Assembly (NCBI GenBank): GCA_018261735.1
Contig: JAGTRM010000020.1
Location: forward strand, 1-64,000
Direction: 5' to 3'
DNA: 64,000 nt
Source of the DNA: Pseudomonadota bacterium
Lineage (GTDB): Bacteria > Pseudomonadota > Gammaproteobacteria > Burkholderiales > Chitinibacteraceae
Numbering within the stretch: the stretch's first letter is position 1; each line of letters begins with the position of its first letter. Positions 26,185-36,107 of the stretch are shown piece after piece. The notes below the pieces were generated by a model. It saw nothing but the letters and a program-made list of their open reading frames with translations. It was not told where the DNA came from and searched no databases. Made by a program: the position numbers and the translations under genes.

Positions 26185-28634
26185 TGCGGCTGCTCTGGCG
26201 CTTGTTCCGTCGGGATTGGCATGCGCGTGCCTGGCGCACCTTGCTGTACGCGGTGACCATTGCCATTGCCGCGCTGACTGCGGTGGGGCTGCTGGCGAGC
26301 CGCATGGAACGTCTGCTGGCCTTCGAAGCCAACAGCCTGCTCGCCGCCGACGCGGTGATCGTTGCCGATCACCCGGTGCCGGAAGCGTTTGCGCGCATGG
26401 CCGCCACACGTGGTTTGCAGCAGGCCGCGCTGACTACGTTCCCCAGCATGGCGCGCAAGGGCGAGAGCGCCGCGCTGGCTTCGGTCAAGGCCGCGACGCC
26501 GGCTTACCCGCTGCGCGGGCAGTTGAAGATTGCGCCGCAGGGCCAGGTCGGCGCGGTTCCGCAACCGGGCGAGATGGTGGTGGACGCTCGCCTCGCCGCG
26601 TTGCTCGATGCGCAGTCCGGCGATGCGGTGCAGGTGGGTAACCTCAACCTGAAACTGGCCGCGATCCTTGAGCGCGAGCCCGATGGCGCGCTCGATTTTT
26701 CCGGCACGCAGCCGCGCCTGTTGATCAACGCCGCTGATTTGCCGGCGAGCGGCTTGCTCGGATTCGGCAGTAGGGCGCGTTACCGCCTGCTGGTGGCGGG
26801 TACGCCGGCGCAGATTTCGGCGTGGATTGCCGAAGTGAAACCGAAGCTCGGGCGCGGCGAGCGGCTGGAAGATGCACGCGAGGCACGTCCCGAGATCAAG
26901 GCCGCGCTGGAGCGCGCCGAGCGCTTCCTGCGCCTGTCCGCACTGGTGGCCGGCAGCCTTGCGGCGGTGGCGATGCTGCTCGCGGCAAGGCGCTATGCCA
27001 CGCGCCGCTTTGATGAAGTGGCCATCCTGCGCGCACTGGGGGCCACGCGCAAACGCATCGCCGGTTTGCTGTTCGGCCAGTTGTTGCTGCTGATTGCGCT
27101 GGCCAGCGTGCTGGGCGGTCTGCTCGGTTGGGGTGCGGAAGCGGCACTGATCACGCTGGTGCGCGACCGACTGCCGGCCAATGTGCCGCTGCCGGACTGG
27201 CGCGCCTGGCTATTGGCGGCGACCCTGGGTAGCGCACTGCTGCTGGGCGGCGCCGGGCCGATGCTGCATGCCTTGTCGCGAACCCCGCCGCTGCGGGTAT
27301 TGCGGCGCGAGCTGACGCCGCCGGCTTCGGTCTGGCTGCTCTGGTGCACGCTGGCGCTGGCCACCGCCGGGCTGCTGTGGTTGCTGGCTGGTGAAGTGAA
27401 GCTGGCATTGATTGCCGGCGGTGGCATGCTAGGCGCTTTGCTGCTGGCCGGTGGGGCTGGATTGCTGATCCTGCTGGGCGTTCGTCGCTTTGCTCCGGGG
27501 GGCACGGCCGGGCTGGCGGCGCGGCAGGTGCTGCGCCGCAAGGCCTTGGCTTTTGCCCAGCTCGGTGCCTTGGCGGCAGGCTTGCTGGGCGTGTGGCTGC
27601 TGACCGTGGTTGAGAGCGATTTGCTCAGTGCCTGGAAGAGCCGGATGAGCGGCGATGTCCCCAATCATTTCGCGATCAATATCCAGCCCGATCAACAGGA
27701 AAAACTCGCCGCGCTGTTTGCCGGGCAAGGGTTGGCCCGCCCCGTGCTGCAGCCGATGATCCGCGGCCGCTGGATGTTGCATAACGGCCAGCCGGTCGAT
27801 CCGGCACGCTACCCGGACGACCGGGCCCGACGCCTAGCCGAGCGCGAGTTCAACTTGTCCTGGGGCGATGCGCTGCGCAAGGACAACCGGCTGGTTGCAG
27901 GTTCGCCGCTGGATGAAAGCAAACCCGGCCTTTCGGTCGAGGACGGAATCGCCAAGACGCTGGGCATCCGCCTGGGCGATCGACTGGCCTTCGATGTGGC
28001 CGGCACCCGGGTGGAAGCGCCGGTGGTGAACCTGCGGGCGGTCGAGTGGGATTCGTTCCGGGTGAATTTCTTCGTGACCGCCAGCCGCGCGCTGCTGGCC
28101 GATCAGCCGGCCAGCCTGATCACCAGTTTCAACCTGCCGCCGCAAAACCGGGGGCTGGTGCCGCAGCTCGTGCGCACCTTGCCCAATGTCACGGTGATCG
28201 ATGTCGGGCAGATTCTGGGCGAGGTGCAGCGCGTGCTGGATCTGGCCAGCGCCGCCTTGCGGCTGGTGTTTTTCTTCTGCATTGCCGCCGGCATTGCCGT
28301 GCTGTGGGCGGCACTCGATGCCACCGAATCGGAGCGCACGCGCGAGGCCGCGGTGATGCGCGCTCTGGGCGCCTCGGCCCGCCGCCTGCGCCGGGTCTGG
28401 CTGGCGGAAAGCCTGCTGCTCGGTGGCGTGGCGGGTGGTGTGGCGGGTGTCATGGCGAGCCTGACCGGCTGGCTGGTCGGGCGCGAAGTACTGCAGCTCG
28501 CAATCGCCTTTAATCTGTGGCTGCCACTGCTAAGCTGCATTATTGGCGCCCTGGTTTCCGCCGTGGCCGCCTTGCGCCGGCTATCGCGGCTGGCGCATAC
28601 GCCGCCGGTGGATTTGTTGCGGGATGAGGGCTAG
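26184..28634 (+). CDS. FtsX-like ABC transporter permease (YbbP-type)
   Basis: A protein of about 816 residues with two FtsX-like permease repeats: an N-terminal helix, a large periplasmic domain, a cluster of helices near 260-470, and a final group near 690-810. Repeated EVAILRALGATRKRI and EAAVMRALGASARRL segments mark the two coupling regions. It partners the preceding ATPase (TGATG overlap). The ybbAP system next to tesA is thought to act on envelope lipids or extrude hydrophobic molecules, but the substrate is not settled. Confidence 0.9.
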   Translation: MRLLWRLFRRDWHARAWRTLLYAVTIAIAALTAVGLLASRMERLLAFEANSLLAADAVIVADHPVPEAFARMAATRGLQQAALTTFPSMARKGESAALASVKAATPAYPLRGQLKIAPQGQVGAVPQPGEMVVDARLAALLDAQSGDAVQVGNLNLKLAAILEREPDGALDFSGTQPRLLINAADLPASGLLGFGSRARYRLLVAGTPAQISAWIAEVKPKLGRGERLEDAREARPEIKAALERAERFLRLSALVAGSLAAVAMLLAARRYATRRFDEVAILRALGATRKRIAGLLFGQLLLLIALASVLGGLLGWGAEAALITLVRDRLPANVPLPDWRAWLLAATLGSALLLGGAGPMLHALSRTPPLRVLRRELTPPASVWLLWCTLALATAGLLWLLAGEVKLALIAGGGMLGALLLAGGAGLLILLGVRRFAPGGTAGLAARQVLRRKALAFAQLGALAAGLLGVWLLTVVESDLLSAWKSRMSGDVPNHFAINIQPDQQEKLAALFAGQGLARPVLQPMIRGRWMLHNGQPVDPARYPDDRARRLAEREFNLSWGDALRKDNRLVAGSPLDESKPGLSVEDGIAKTLGIRLGDRLAFDVAGTRVEAPVVNLRAVEWDSFRVNFFVTASRALLADQPASLITSFNLPPQNRGLVPQLVRTLPNVTVIDVGQILGEVQRVLDLASAALRLVFFFCIAAGIAVLWAALDATESERTREAAVMRALGASARRLRRVWLAESLLLGGVAGGVAGVMASLTGWLVGREVLQLAIAFNLWLPLLSCIIGALVSAVAALRRLSRLAHTPPVDLLRDEG

Positions 28635-28679
28635 GTTCTGTTGATCTGGTTGGATCAAATTCAAGCAGGAGCTGCGAAC

Positions 28680-29570
28680 ATGACAACCCCTTCGATCGTG
28701 GTGTTTGGCGGCAGTGGTTTTATCGGGCGCAGCCTGGCTGTGCAACTGACGCAGATCGGGGCCAGGGTATTGATCCCGACGCGGCGTCTAGGCTCGGTCA
28801 AGCCCGCGTTGCGCGCCTTGCCCGGAATCGAATGCCGGGGCGCGGATGTTCATGATCCGGCTGAGCTGGCCCAGTTGGTGGCCGGCAGGGATGTCGTGAT
28901 CAATCTGGTGGGTATCCTGCAGGGCAGCCCGGCCGATTTTCAGCATGCCCATGTCGAACTGACCCGGAAAATCATCGCCGCTTGCCAACAGGCCGGCATT
29001 CGGCGCTACCTGCACATGAGCGCGCTCGGCGCCGATTTGGCCGGCCCTTCTCATTACCAGCGCAGCAAGGCCGCTGCGGAATCCCTGGTGCGCGATTCGC
29101 AACTCGACTGGACGATCTATCGGCCCTCAGTCGTTTTCGGTGCCGAAGATCAATTCCTGAACCTGTTTGCCCGCATGTTGCGCTTTTTGCCGATGCTGCC
29201 GCTGGCGCGGGCGCAGACCCGCTTCCAGCCAGTGTGGGTTGACGATGTGGCACGAGCCTACGTGGCGGGCGTGCAACGATCCGATCTGATCGGCCAGACG
29301 CTGTCGTTGGTCGGGCCCAAGGTGTATACGCTGGCCGAACTGGTGCGCCTAGCGGGCAAGTATGCCGGGGTTGCGCGCCCGGTGATTCCCTTGCCGGATT
29401 GGGCGGCGCGCCTGCAGGCTTCCATGATGAGTGTTCTGCCGCATCCGCCGATGACGCACGACAACATGGATTCGCTCACCGTGGATAATGTCGATCCGGC
29501 CGGCTTCCCGGCGCTGCTGGGTTGGGAACCGACGGCGCTGGAAAATATTGCGCCAGGGTATCTGCGCTAA
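28680..29570 (+). CDS. NDUFA9-like NAD(P)H-binding atypical SDR protein
   Basis: A 296-residue protein of the extended/atypical short-chain dehydrogenase superfamily. It has an N-terminal VFGGSGFIGRSL nucleotide-binding loop and YLHMSALGADLAGPSHYQRSKA holding the conserved Ser and Tyr-like region. Such proteins are annotated as complex I NDUFA9-subunit-like in bacteria; they are not true complex I subunits, and substrates are unknown. AGGAG eight bases before ATG 28680 sets the start. It lies 45 bases past the permease, possibly in the same transcript. Confidence 0.85.
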   Translation: MTTPSIVVFGGSGFIGRSLAVQLTQIGARVLIPTRRLGSVKPALRALPGIECRGADVHDPAELAQLVAGRDVVINLVGILQGSPADFQHAHVELTRKIIAACQQAGIRRYLHMSALGADLAGPSHYQRSKAAAESLVRDSQLDWTIYRPSVVFGAEDQFLNLFARMLRFLPMLPLARAQTRFQPVWVDDVARAYVAGVQRSDLIGQTLSLVGPKVYTLAELVRLAGKYAGVARPVIPLPDWAARLQASMMSVLPHPPMTHDNMDSLTVDNVDPAGFPALLGWEPTALENIAPGYLR

Positions 29571-29666
29571 GCATCAACAGAGCCTGACGGTCGCGCGCAA
29601 CGCGCGGCCGGATGTTCCGTCATGGCATATGCTGAATTATCAAGGCTATTGCCGCGGAGCCGGTCC

Positions 29667-30029
29667 GTGAATCCCTCGTTCAAAGAAGAGCAGATCATCG
29701 CCGAGTGGGCCAAGCGCCATGCGCAGTATGAGCGGCGCTGCGGTGTTTTTCTGGCGATCGAGGATTACGCCCCGTTCGCGCTGGCATTCATGCTGATCTT
29801 TGGCGCGGTTTTCGAATCCGGCCTGGCCTGGTTGGTCTTTTACGGACTGGGTTTGTTCTACTGGTTCAGTTCAAGATACTGCATCCGCCAGGCGCGGCAA
29901 TGGGCAACCTGCCCTTGCTGCGGGAAAGTGCCTTTTCTGGATGATGACGGGCGCATCGTCGCCGACTCCGATCCCGAGTTTTGCCACCATTGCCAAGTCC
30001 GCTTGAATCCGCCGGGTTTGGCCAAGTAA
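29667..30029 (+). CDS. Unrecognised membrane protein with C-terminal zinc ribbon
   Basis: A protein of about 120 residues, starting at GTG 29667 (GGAG seven bases upstream) or possibly at ATG 29622. A basic N-terminus (EWAKRHAQYERRCG) is followed by two hydrophobic segments (about residues 30-45 and 50-65). A cytosolic zinc-ribbon-like tail with CPCCGK and CHHC separated by about 20 residues ends the protein. I do not recognise the family. The layout suggests a small inner-membrane metal-binding or regulatory protein. Confidence 0.7.
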   Translation: MNPSFKEEQIIAEWAKRHAQYERRCGVFLAIEDYAPFALAFMLIFGAVFESGLAWLVFYGLGLFYWFSSRYCIRQARQWATCPCCGKVPFLDDDGRIVADSDPEFCHHCQVRLNPPGLAK

Positions 30030-30062
30030 GTAATTGATAAATTGAACATGACGGCAAGTTGA

Positions 30063-30100
30063 TGAAAAGGGCGCAATCCTTCTGGATCACACCCTTTTTC
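30063..30100. terminator. Bidirectional terminator between the zinc-ribbon gene and fba
   Basis: An imperfect stem with AAAAGGG/CCCTTTTT at the base and ATCC/GGAT near the loop, flanked by an A-rich and a T-rich side, between two converging genes. Confidence 0.65.
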
Positions 30101-30127
30101 AACTTGCCGAGGCAGGAGTTTTGCTGA

Positions 30128-31204
30128 TTACAGTGTATTTACCGCGTTCAGTTCCTTGAATGCCTGTTCCAGACGGGCAATCATGGATTCCTGACCCTTG
30201 CGCAGCCACATGCGCGGATCGTAGTACTTCTTGTTCGGGCTGTCCGGGCCTTCCGGGTTGCCCAGTTGGCCTTGCAGGTAGCCTTCGTTTTTCTTGTAGT
30301 AGTTCAGTACACCTTCCCAGGTGGCCCATTGCGTGTCGGTGTCGATGTTCATCTTGATTACGCCGTAAGAAACGGATTCTTCGATCTCGGCAGCCGTGGA
30401 GCCCGAACCGCCGTGGAACACGAAGTTCAGGGTGTTGGCCGGCACGCCGAATTTTTCGGATACGTACTTCTGGGAGTTGTCCAGGATCTTCGGGGTCAAC
30501 TTCACGTTGCCGGGCTTGTACACGCCGTGCACGTTGCCGAAGGATGCGGCGATCGTGAAGCGCGGGCTGACCTTTGAGAGGTGCTCGTAAGCGTAGGCCA
30601 CGTCTTCCGGCTGGGTGTACAGCGCGGATTGGCCTGTGCCGGTGTTGTCTACGCCGTCTTCTTCACCGCCGGTGCAGCCCAGTTCGAGTTCCAGAGTCAT
30701 GCCCATCTTGGACATGCGCTGCAGATACTTGCAGCAGATCTCGATGTTTTCTTCCAGGGGTTCTTCGGAGAGATCCAGCATGTGCGAGGAAAACAGCGGC
30801 TTGCCGGTTTCGGCAAAGTTTTTTTCGCCTGCGTCCAGCAGGCCGTCGATCCAGGGGAGCAATTTCTTGGCGGCGTGATCGGTGTGCAGGATGACGGGTA
30901 CGCCGTAGGCTTCGGCCACGGCGTGAACATGCTTGGCGCCGGAAACCGCGCCGATGATGGCGGCTTGCTGGCCTTCGAGTTTCAGACCCTTGCCGGCGAA
31001 GAATTGCGCACCGCCGTTGGAGAACTGGATGACAACGGCAGACTTGGCCTTGGCAGCGGCTTCGATCACGGCGTTGACGGAGTCGGTACCGATGACGTTC
31101 ACTGCCGGTAGCGCAAACTTGTTGGCCTTGGCGATTTCAAAAATCTTCTGAACATCGTCGCCGGTGACGACACCAGGTTTCACAGCATCAAAAATCTTGG
31201 TCAT
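30128..31204 (-). CDS. fba: Class II fructose-bisphosphate aldolase
   Basis: A 358-residue class IIA aldolase, zinc-dependent, which splits fructose-1,6-bisphosphate into dihydroxyacetone phosphate and glyceraldehyde-3-phosphate. Zinc-ligand and active-site segments include VILHTDHAAKKLLPW, LELELGCTGGEEDGVDN, GNVHGVYKPGNVKL and FHGGSGSTAAEI. AGGAG precedes the ATG. It lies downstream of the LacI-family gene on the same strand, 150 bases away. It completes the route from fructose made by the divergent fru operon. Confidence 0.96.
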   Translation of the reverse strand: MTKIFDAVKPGVVTGDDVQKIFEIAKANKFALPAVNVIGTDSVNAVIEAAAKAKSAVVIQFSNGGAQFFAGKGLKLEGQQAAIIGAVSGAKHVHAVAEAYGVPVILHTDHAAKKLLPWIDGLLDAGEKNFAETGKPLFSSHMLDLSEEPLEENIEICCKYLQRMSKMGMTLELELGCTGGEEDGVDNTGTGQSALYTQPEDVAYAYEHLSKVSPRFTIAASFGNVHGVYKPGNVKLTPKILDNSQKYVSEKFGVPANTLNFVFHGGSGSTAAEIEESVSYGVIKMNIDTDTQWATWEGVLNYYKKNEGYLQGQLGNPEGPDSPNKKYYDPRMWLRKGQESMIARLEQAFKELNAVNTL

Positions 31205-31356
31205 TTCTTGCTCCTGTTTTGATGAATCGGCACTGGTTCAAGGTGCCGGTGAGGACAACATTGCCTTTTCGCCAACCTGTCGGACTTAAGCCGTCTGCAG
31301 GGAAAACCCAAAAATTTGTGCTATCTACGCCAAAAAAATCGCCAAAGAAATCCTCT

Positions 31357-32349
31357 TCACGCCGTTGTCAGCATCCGGCTTGAGCCGCGTTTGATCAGTG
31401 TTCCGGCGAGTTCGATTACCCGCACCGGCCGCTCCGGGCTTTCTCGCCGCTGCAACAGCAATTCCATCGCCGTGCGCCCGATTTCATAAGTGGGCTGGGC
31501 GATGACGGTCAAGCCCGGTTCCACCAGCGCCGTCCACGGATCATCGTCGAAGCCGACCAGGGCCACATCCTCCGGAATGGAGAGTCCTGCCGCGCGAACG
31601 GCCTGCAACGCACCCAGCAGGAACAGGCCGTTGCTGACCAGCAGCGCTTCGGGCCGGTTGGGGCTGGCCAGCCAGCGTTCGATTTCCTGCTGGGCGGCGG
31701 CCACCGTCGGGGCGAGCAATTGGCTGCTGCCCGTCAGCCCGTACTGCTGCAAGGCTTGATGGAAGCCTTCGCGCCGGGCCAGACCCGTGCCGCTGGCCGA
31801 GCCGAAGATGCCGCCAATATGACGATAACCCTGTGCGACCAGGTGATCGACCAAGGCACGGGCGGCCGCCCGGTTGTCCAGCACCACGGCATCCACAGCG
31901 CCCACCGCGACCGGGCGATCGATCATCACCACGGGGAAAGGGTAGGCCGTGGCATCGAACTGGCGCGCGGTGCCCAGCGTGGGGGAGAAGATCACGCCGC
32001 AGACGTTTTCGTCTTCCATCAGGCCCAGGTACAGCGCTTCCTTCTTGGGGTCTTCGTCCGAATTGCACAGCATCACGCGCATACCTTGCTGGTAGGCCAT
32101 GTCTTCGACCGCGCGGCTGATATTGGTGAAGAACGGGTTGCGTACGTCCGACACGATCAGGCCTATAGTTTCTGTACGGCTTGAGCGCAGTCGGCGTGCT
32201 GCGAGGTTGGGCCGGTAGCCGAGCGCGGCCACGGTTTCGAGCACCTTGTCGCGCAGCTCCTTGCGCACCGGTCCGCTGCCGGAAAGTACCCGCGAAACCG
32301 TTGCGGTCGAAACGCCGGCAGCGAGTGCAACATCCTTGATCCGAGCCAT
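31357..32349 (-). CDS. LacI family transcriptional regulator (probable fru regulator)
   Basis: A 330-residue repressor. The N-terminal helix-turn-helix IKDVALAAGVSTATVSRVLS is followed by a hinge region and a periplasmic-binding-protein-like effector domain (from about residue 60). It is divergent from fruBKA, with two LacI-type palindromes between, one close to its own start. It therefore probably represses itself and the fru operon, with a phosphorylated fructose as likely effector (inference from Cra/FruR relatives). GGAGAG precedes ATG 32349. Confidence 0.9.
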   Translation of the reverse strand: MARIKDVALAAGVSTATVSRVLSGSGPVRKELRDKVLETVAALGYRPNLAARRLRSSRTETIGLIVSDVRNPFFTNISRAVEDMAYQQGMRVMLCNSDEDPKKEALYLGLMEDENVCGVIFSPTLGTARQFDATAYPFPVVMIDRPVAVGAVDAVVLDNRAAARALVDHLVAQGYRHIGGIFGSASGTGLARREGFHQALQQYGLTGSSQLLAPTVAAAQQEIERWLASPNRPEALLVSNGLFLLGALQAVRAAGLSIPEDVALVGFDDDPWTALVEPGLTVIAQPTYEIGRTAMELLLQRRESPERPVRVIELAGTLIKRGSSRMLTTA

Positions 32350-32364
32350 TTTTCTCTCCGGATT

Positions 32365-32378
32365 TGAAAACGTTTACA
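32365..32378. promoter_or_regulatory. Putative LacI-family operator near the regulator gene
   Basis: TGAAAACGTTTACA, a near-palindrome centred on CG as is usual for LacI-family sites. It starts 15 bases upstream of the regulator's ATG and matches the site at 32516-32529, suggesting autoregulation. Confidence 0.65.
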
Positions 32379-32502
32379 TGTATTTGTTACTGATAAATCG
32401 TACATGTCAGCGCTAAATATACCCCAATGACTTGGCTTTACACCATAAAGCTGCAGTTTTTCTATGGGAACTTGCCGATTAGCGGTAATTTTCATTCAAC
32501 TG

Positions 32503-32531
32503 TTGACACGTAAAATGTAAACGATTACAAA
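32503..32531 (+). promoter_or_regulatory. Predicted fruB promoter
   Basis: A consensus -35 TTGACA (32503-32508) is followed after 17 bases by TACAAA (32526-32531), a four-of-six match to the -10 hexamer. It is 30 bases before the fruB ATG and overlaps the operator, so repressor binding would block RNA polymerase. Confidence 0.6.
32516..32529. promoter_or_regulatory. Putative LacI-family operator over the fruB promoter
   Basis: TGTAAACGATTACA, a CG-centred near-palindrome that lies between the -35 and -10 of the fruB promoter. It shares its spacing and most bases with the site near the regulator gene. Confidence 0.7.
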
Positions 32532-32560
32532 TAAAGTAGTCGGCATACAGGAGTTACAAA

Positions 32561-35053
32561 ATGAGTTCGTCCCTGCACCCCATCATTCAGCTTGCTGCTT
32601 CTCCTGCCAACAAGGAGGCGGCTATCCGTCAGGCCAGTCGGCTGTTGCTCGAAGCCGGCTGCATCGAGGCCGGCTACGCCGACAGTTTCTTCGCCCGCGA
32701 GGCGATGGCCGATACCTATCTGGGCAGCGGCGTGGCCATTCCGCACGGCACGGTGCAAGACCGGGGGCTGGTGCGCAAGACGGGTGTCGCGGTGTTGCAG
32801 GTACCCGACGGGCTGACCTGGAACGAGGGCCAGACCGTGCGTCTGGTGGTGGCGATTGCCGCGCAATCCGACGAGCACATCGACCTGCTGCGCCGGCTTA
32901 CCCGTCTGATGCGCGATGAAGCGCGCCTCTCGGCACTGTGCACCACCGGCAATGCCGCCGATATCGTCGCGGCGCTGACCGATCAATCCGCACCGGCTCC
33001 GCAGGCCGTCGCGAGCGTTGCCGGGCCGGCCGACGCGGCCAACAGCATCACGCTGGTGATCAACTATCCGAGCGGACTGCATGCCCGCCCGGCGGCTTCC
33101 TGGGTGACGACGGCCAAGCGTTTCAAGGCCAATGTCCGTATCTACAACGCGGAAGAGGGTGCCGATGCCAAAAGCCTGGTCGGACTCTTGAGCCTGGGCA
33201 TCAAGGCCGGGCATACCATCCGCATCACGGCCGAAGGCGAGGATGCCGCCGAGGCGCTCGTCGCGGTCAAGAGCACCATCGAGGCTTTGTACGCCGAGGA
33301 AGTGGCGCAAGCCCAGGCACAGGCACTGCAGGCCAGCCGCAAGACCGGCACCGGCTGGGCGCCGCAGCAGGCTTGCGATGCGATCCGCGGCGTGGCGGCG
33401 AGTCCGGGCCTGACCATCGGCGTGACCCGCCAGCATGTGACGCAAACACTGGAGGTGGCCGATGCCCCGCACGGGGTGGAGGCCGATGGCGTGTTGCTGG
33501 ATGCGGCGCTGGTAGCAGTGAAATCCGAGCTGGAAGCGCTGGCGGCATCGACTGCCAGCCGGCTGGGCGAAGCGCAGGCCGCCATCTTCCGCGCGCAAAA
33601 CGAGCTATTGTCCGATCCGGCGCTGCTGCGCAAGGCCATCACGGCCATCTTTGCCGGGCACGGCGCGGCCTGGGCCTGGCAGCAGGCGTTCAATGCCGAG
33701 GCCGATCAGCTCGCCGCGCATCCCGATCCGTTGCTGGCCGGCCGCGCGGCCGACTTGCGCGACATGGGCCAACGCGTGCTGCGCCAGTTGCTGGGCGTCA
33801 ACCAGGCGGGCGAGACCTTCGCGCGCGGCACGATCCTGCTGGCCGAGGATCTGTTGCCCTCCGATACCGTGGGGCTGGACCCGAAGCAGGTGGTCGGCCT
33901 GGCCACGGCGGTGGGCGGCCCCACCAGCCATACCGCGATCCTGGCACGCACGCTGGGCATGCCGGCGCTGGTGGCCGGTGGCCCGGCACTGAAAGAGATC
34001 CCCGATGGCACGCTGGTGATCCTAGATGGCCATGCCGGCTGCCTGTACCTGAACCCGAGCGAGGCCGACCTGCAATCGGCCCAAGCCGCCGCCGAGCGCG
34101 AAGGCCAGAAACGCGAAGAAGCGGCGGCCGAGCGCGAGCTGCCGGCTGTCACCACCGATGGCTTCCGGGTTGAAATTGCTGCCAACATCACGTCGGCGCA
34201 GCAAGCCATGGCCGCGCTGGAGGCCGGCGCGGAAGGCGTCGGGCTCATGCGCACCGAATTCCTGTTCATGGACCGGCTCACCCCGCCCGATGAAGAAGAG
34301 CAATACCAGACCTACCGCAGCCTGGTCGAAATCATGGCCGGCCGGCCGCTGATCATCCGCGCGCTGGATATCGGCGGCGACAAGGGCGTGCCCTACCTGA
34401 ATCTGCCGGCGGAAGAGAATCCGTTTCTTGGCGTACGCGGCTTGCGCCTGCTGTTGCGCCGGCCAGAACTGCTGCATACCCAGCTGCGCGCGCTGTATCG
34501 CGCCGCCCGGCATGGCACGCTCTCGATCATGTTCCCGATGGTGACCGATGTGGCCGAGGTAATCCGCGTGCGCGAAATCGCCGAAGCGGTGCGGCTGGAA
34601 GTCGGCGCGCCGGTGGTGCCGCTCGGCATCATGGTCGAAGTGCCCAGTGTGGCGGTGATGGCCGAAGCGTTCGCGCCGCATGTCGATTTCTTCTCGATCG
34701 GCACCAACGATCTGACCCAGTACACCTTGGCCGTGGACCGCCAGCATGCCGAACTCGCGCCGATGGCCAACAGCCTGCACCCGGCGGTATTGCGCCTGAT
34801 CGACAGCACCGTCAAGGGCGCGCAGCAGCATGGCACCTGGGTCGGCGTGTGCGGCGGGTTGGCGGGCGATCCGCTCGGCGCGGCGATCCTGGCCGGGCTG
34901 GGCGTGAACGAGCTTTCCATGACCGCGAGCGATGTTCCCGGCGTGAAAGCCGCGCTGCGTGCCGGTTCGCATGAACAGATGCAGGCGCTGGCGCAACAGG
35001 CGCTGGCTTGCCGCAGCTTCGAGGAAGTCAAAGCCTTGGGAGTTGCAGCATGA
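32561..35053 (+). CDS. fruB: Fused fructose PTS protein EIIA-HPr-EI
   Basis: An 830-residue phosphotransfer protein with three fused modules: EIIA-Fru (about 1-145, phospho-His62 in GVAIPHGT), HPr (about 160-245, His174 in SGLHARPAAS) and enzyme I (about 275-830, His457 in GGPTSHTAILA, catalytic cysteine in VGVCGGLAGDP). It takes phosphate from phosphoenolpyruvate all the way to FruA without separate general PTS proteins. AGGAG lies before the ATG. It is first in an operon whose next gene overlaps by four bases. Confidence 0.95.
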   Translation: MSSSLHPIIQLAASPANKEAAIRQASRLLLEAGCIEAGYADSFFAREAMADTYLGSGVAIPHGTVQDRGLVRKTGVAVLQVPDGLTWNEGQTVRLVVAIAAQSDEHIDLLRRLTRLMRDEARLSALCTTGNAADIVAALTDQSAPAPQAVASVAGPADAANSITLVINYPSGLHARPAASWVTTAKRFKANVRIYNAEEGADAKSLVGLLSLGIKAGHTIRITAEGEDAAEALVAVKSTIEALYAEEVAQAQAQALQASRKTGTGWAPQQACDAIRGVAASPGLTIGVTRQHVTQTLEVADAPHGVEADGVLLDAALVAVKSELEALAASTASRLGEAQAAIFRAQNELLSDPALLRKAITAIFAGHGAAWAWQQAFNAEADQLAAHPDPLLAGRAADLRDMGQRVLRQLLGVNQAGETFARGTILLAEDLLPSDTVGLDPKQVVGLATAVGGPTSHTAILARTLGMPALVAGGPALKEIPDGTLVILDGHAGCLYLNPSEADLQSAQAAAEREGQKREEAAAERELPAVTTDGFRVEIAANITSAQQAMAALEAGAEGVGLMRTEFLFMDRLTPPDEEEQYQTYRSLVEIMAGRPLIIRALDIGGDKGVPYLNLPAEENPFLGVRGLRLLLRRPELLHTQLRALYRAARHGTLSIMFPMVTDVAEVIRVREIAEAVRLEVGAPVVPLGIMVEVPSVAVMAEAFAPHVDFFSIGTNDLTQYTLAVDRQHAELAPMANSLHPAVLRLIDSTVKGAQQHGTWVGVCGGLAGDPLGAAILAGLGVNELSMTASDVPGVKAALRAGSHEQMQALAQQALACRSFEEVKALGVAA

Positions 35054-35997
35054 GCGCCATTGATATCGTGACCGTGACACTGAACCCGGCCGTGGACCAG
35101 ACACTGCAGGTGCCGGGTCTGCAGTTGGGGCAGGTGAACAACGCGCTCAGCCTGCGTTTCGATGCCGGCGGCAAGGGCGTGAATGTCGCCAGTGTGCTGG
35201 CCGATCTGGGCCATGCCTGCGCGGCCACCGGGCTGCTGGGCGAAGACAATGCCTACATTTTCGAGAACCAGTTTGCCGCGCGCGGCATCGCCGATCACTT
35301 TATCCGCATGCCAGGTGCGACGCGCATCAACGTCAAACTGAACGACCCGCAGACCGGCAATACCACCGATATCAACATGACCGCCGAAGAGCCCGCCGCC
35401 GCGGCCTTGCAGCTGCTACGCGCCGAAATCGCGGCCCTGAGCGCGGGGCCGGCACGCGTATTCGTGCTCGCGGGCAGCCTGCCGCCCGGCGTGCCCGCCG
35501 ATTATTACGCCACGCTCACGCGCGATCTGAAGGTTGCCGGCAAGACCGTCGTGGTCGATACCAGCGGTGCGCCGTTTGCTGCCGCACTGGCCGGTGCGCC
35601 GGATCTGGTCAAACCCAACCGTCACGAACTGGAAACCTGGCTGGGCCGGGCATTACCCGACAGAGCCTCGGTCATTGAAGGCGCCCGCGCGCTGCGCGCT
35701 GCCGGGCCTGCTAATGTGATTGTATCCATGGGCGAAGAAGGGGCATTTCTGCTGACCGATCAGGGCTGTTGGCATGCCCGGCCGCCCAAAGTGAATGTTG
35801 TGAGCACCGTCGGCGCTGGCGATTCCATGGTGGCCGGCTGGATTTCCGCCACGCTGCAAGCGCTGGCGCCGGATCAGGCCTTGCGTCTGGCCACGGCCAG
35901 TGCCGCTGCCCGGGTCAGCAGCCCCGAAGGCGCCCTGCATCGGGCCGGGCTGGCGCAATTGGCCGCCGGGGTGCAGGTAGAAGTCATCGAGATTTGA
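35050..35997 (+). CDS. fruK: 1-phosphofructokinase
   Basis: A 315-residue PfkB-family sugar kinase that converts fructose-1-phosphate to fructose-1,6-bisphosphate. It begins with [17 protein letters not shown], has the substrate-binding [14 protein letters not shown], and near the C-terminus the PfkB signature [14 protein letters not shown] with the catalytic aspartate. The ATG overlaps the fruB stop (ATGA). Its product feeds the class II aldolase encoded about 4 kb upstream on the other strand. Confidence 0.96.
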   Translation: MSAIDIVTVTLNPAVDQTLQVPGLQLGQVNNALSLRFDAGGKGVNVASVLADLGHACAATGLLGEDNAYIFENQFAARGIADHFIRMPGATRINVKLNDPQTGNTTDINMTAEEPAAAALQLLRAEIAALSAGPARVFVLAGSLPPGVPADYYATLTRDLKVAGKTVVVDTSGAPFAAALAGAPDLVKPNRHELETWLGRALPDRASVIEGARALRAAGPANVIVSMGEEGAFLLTDQGCWHARPPKVNVVSTVGAGDSMVAGWISATLQALAPDQALRLATASAAARVSSPEGALHRAGLAQLAAGVQVEVIEI

Positions 35998-36107
35998 ATC
36001 TTGTGAAGCAAACGGCAGAAATGTCGCGATTGGCAGCAGGTGAGGGAGCAGTACCGCAAGCATTATTCAAACGACGCACAGTCGTCCAACCGGAGGTGGA
36101 GAACATC

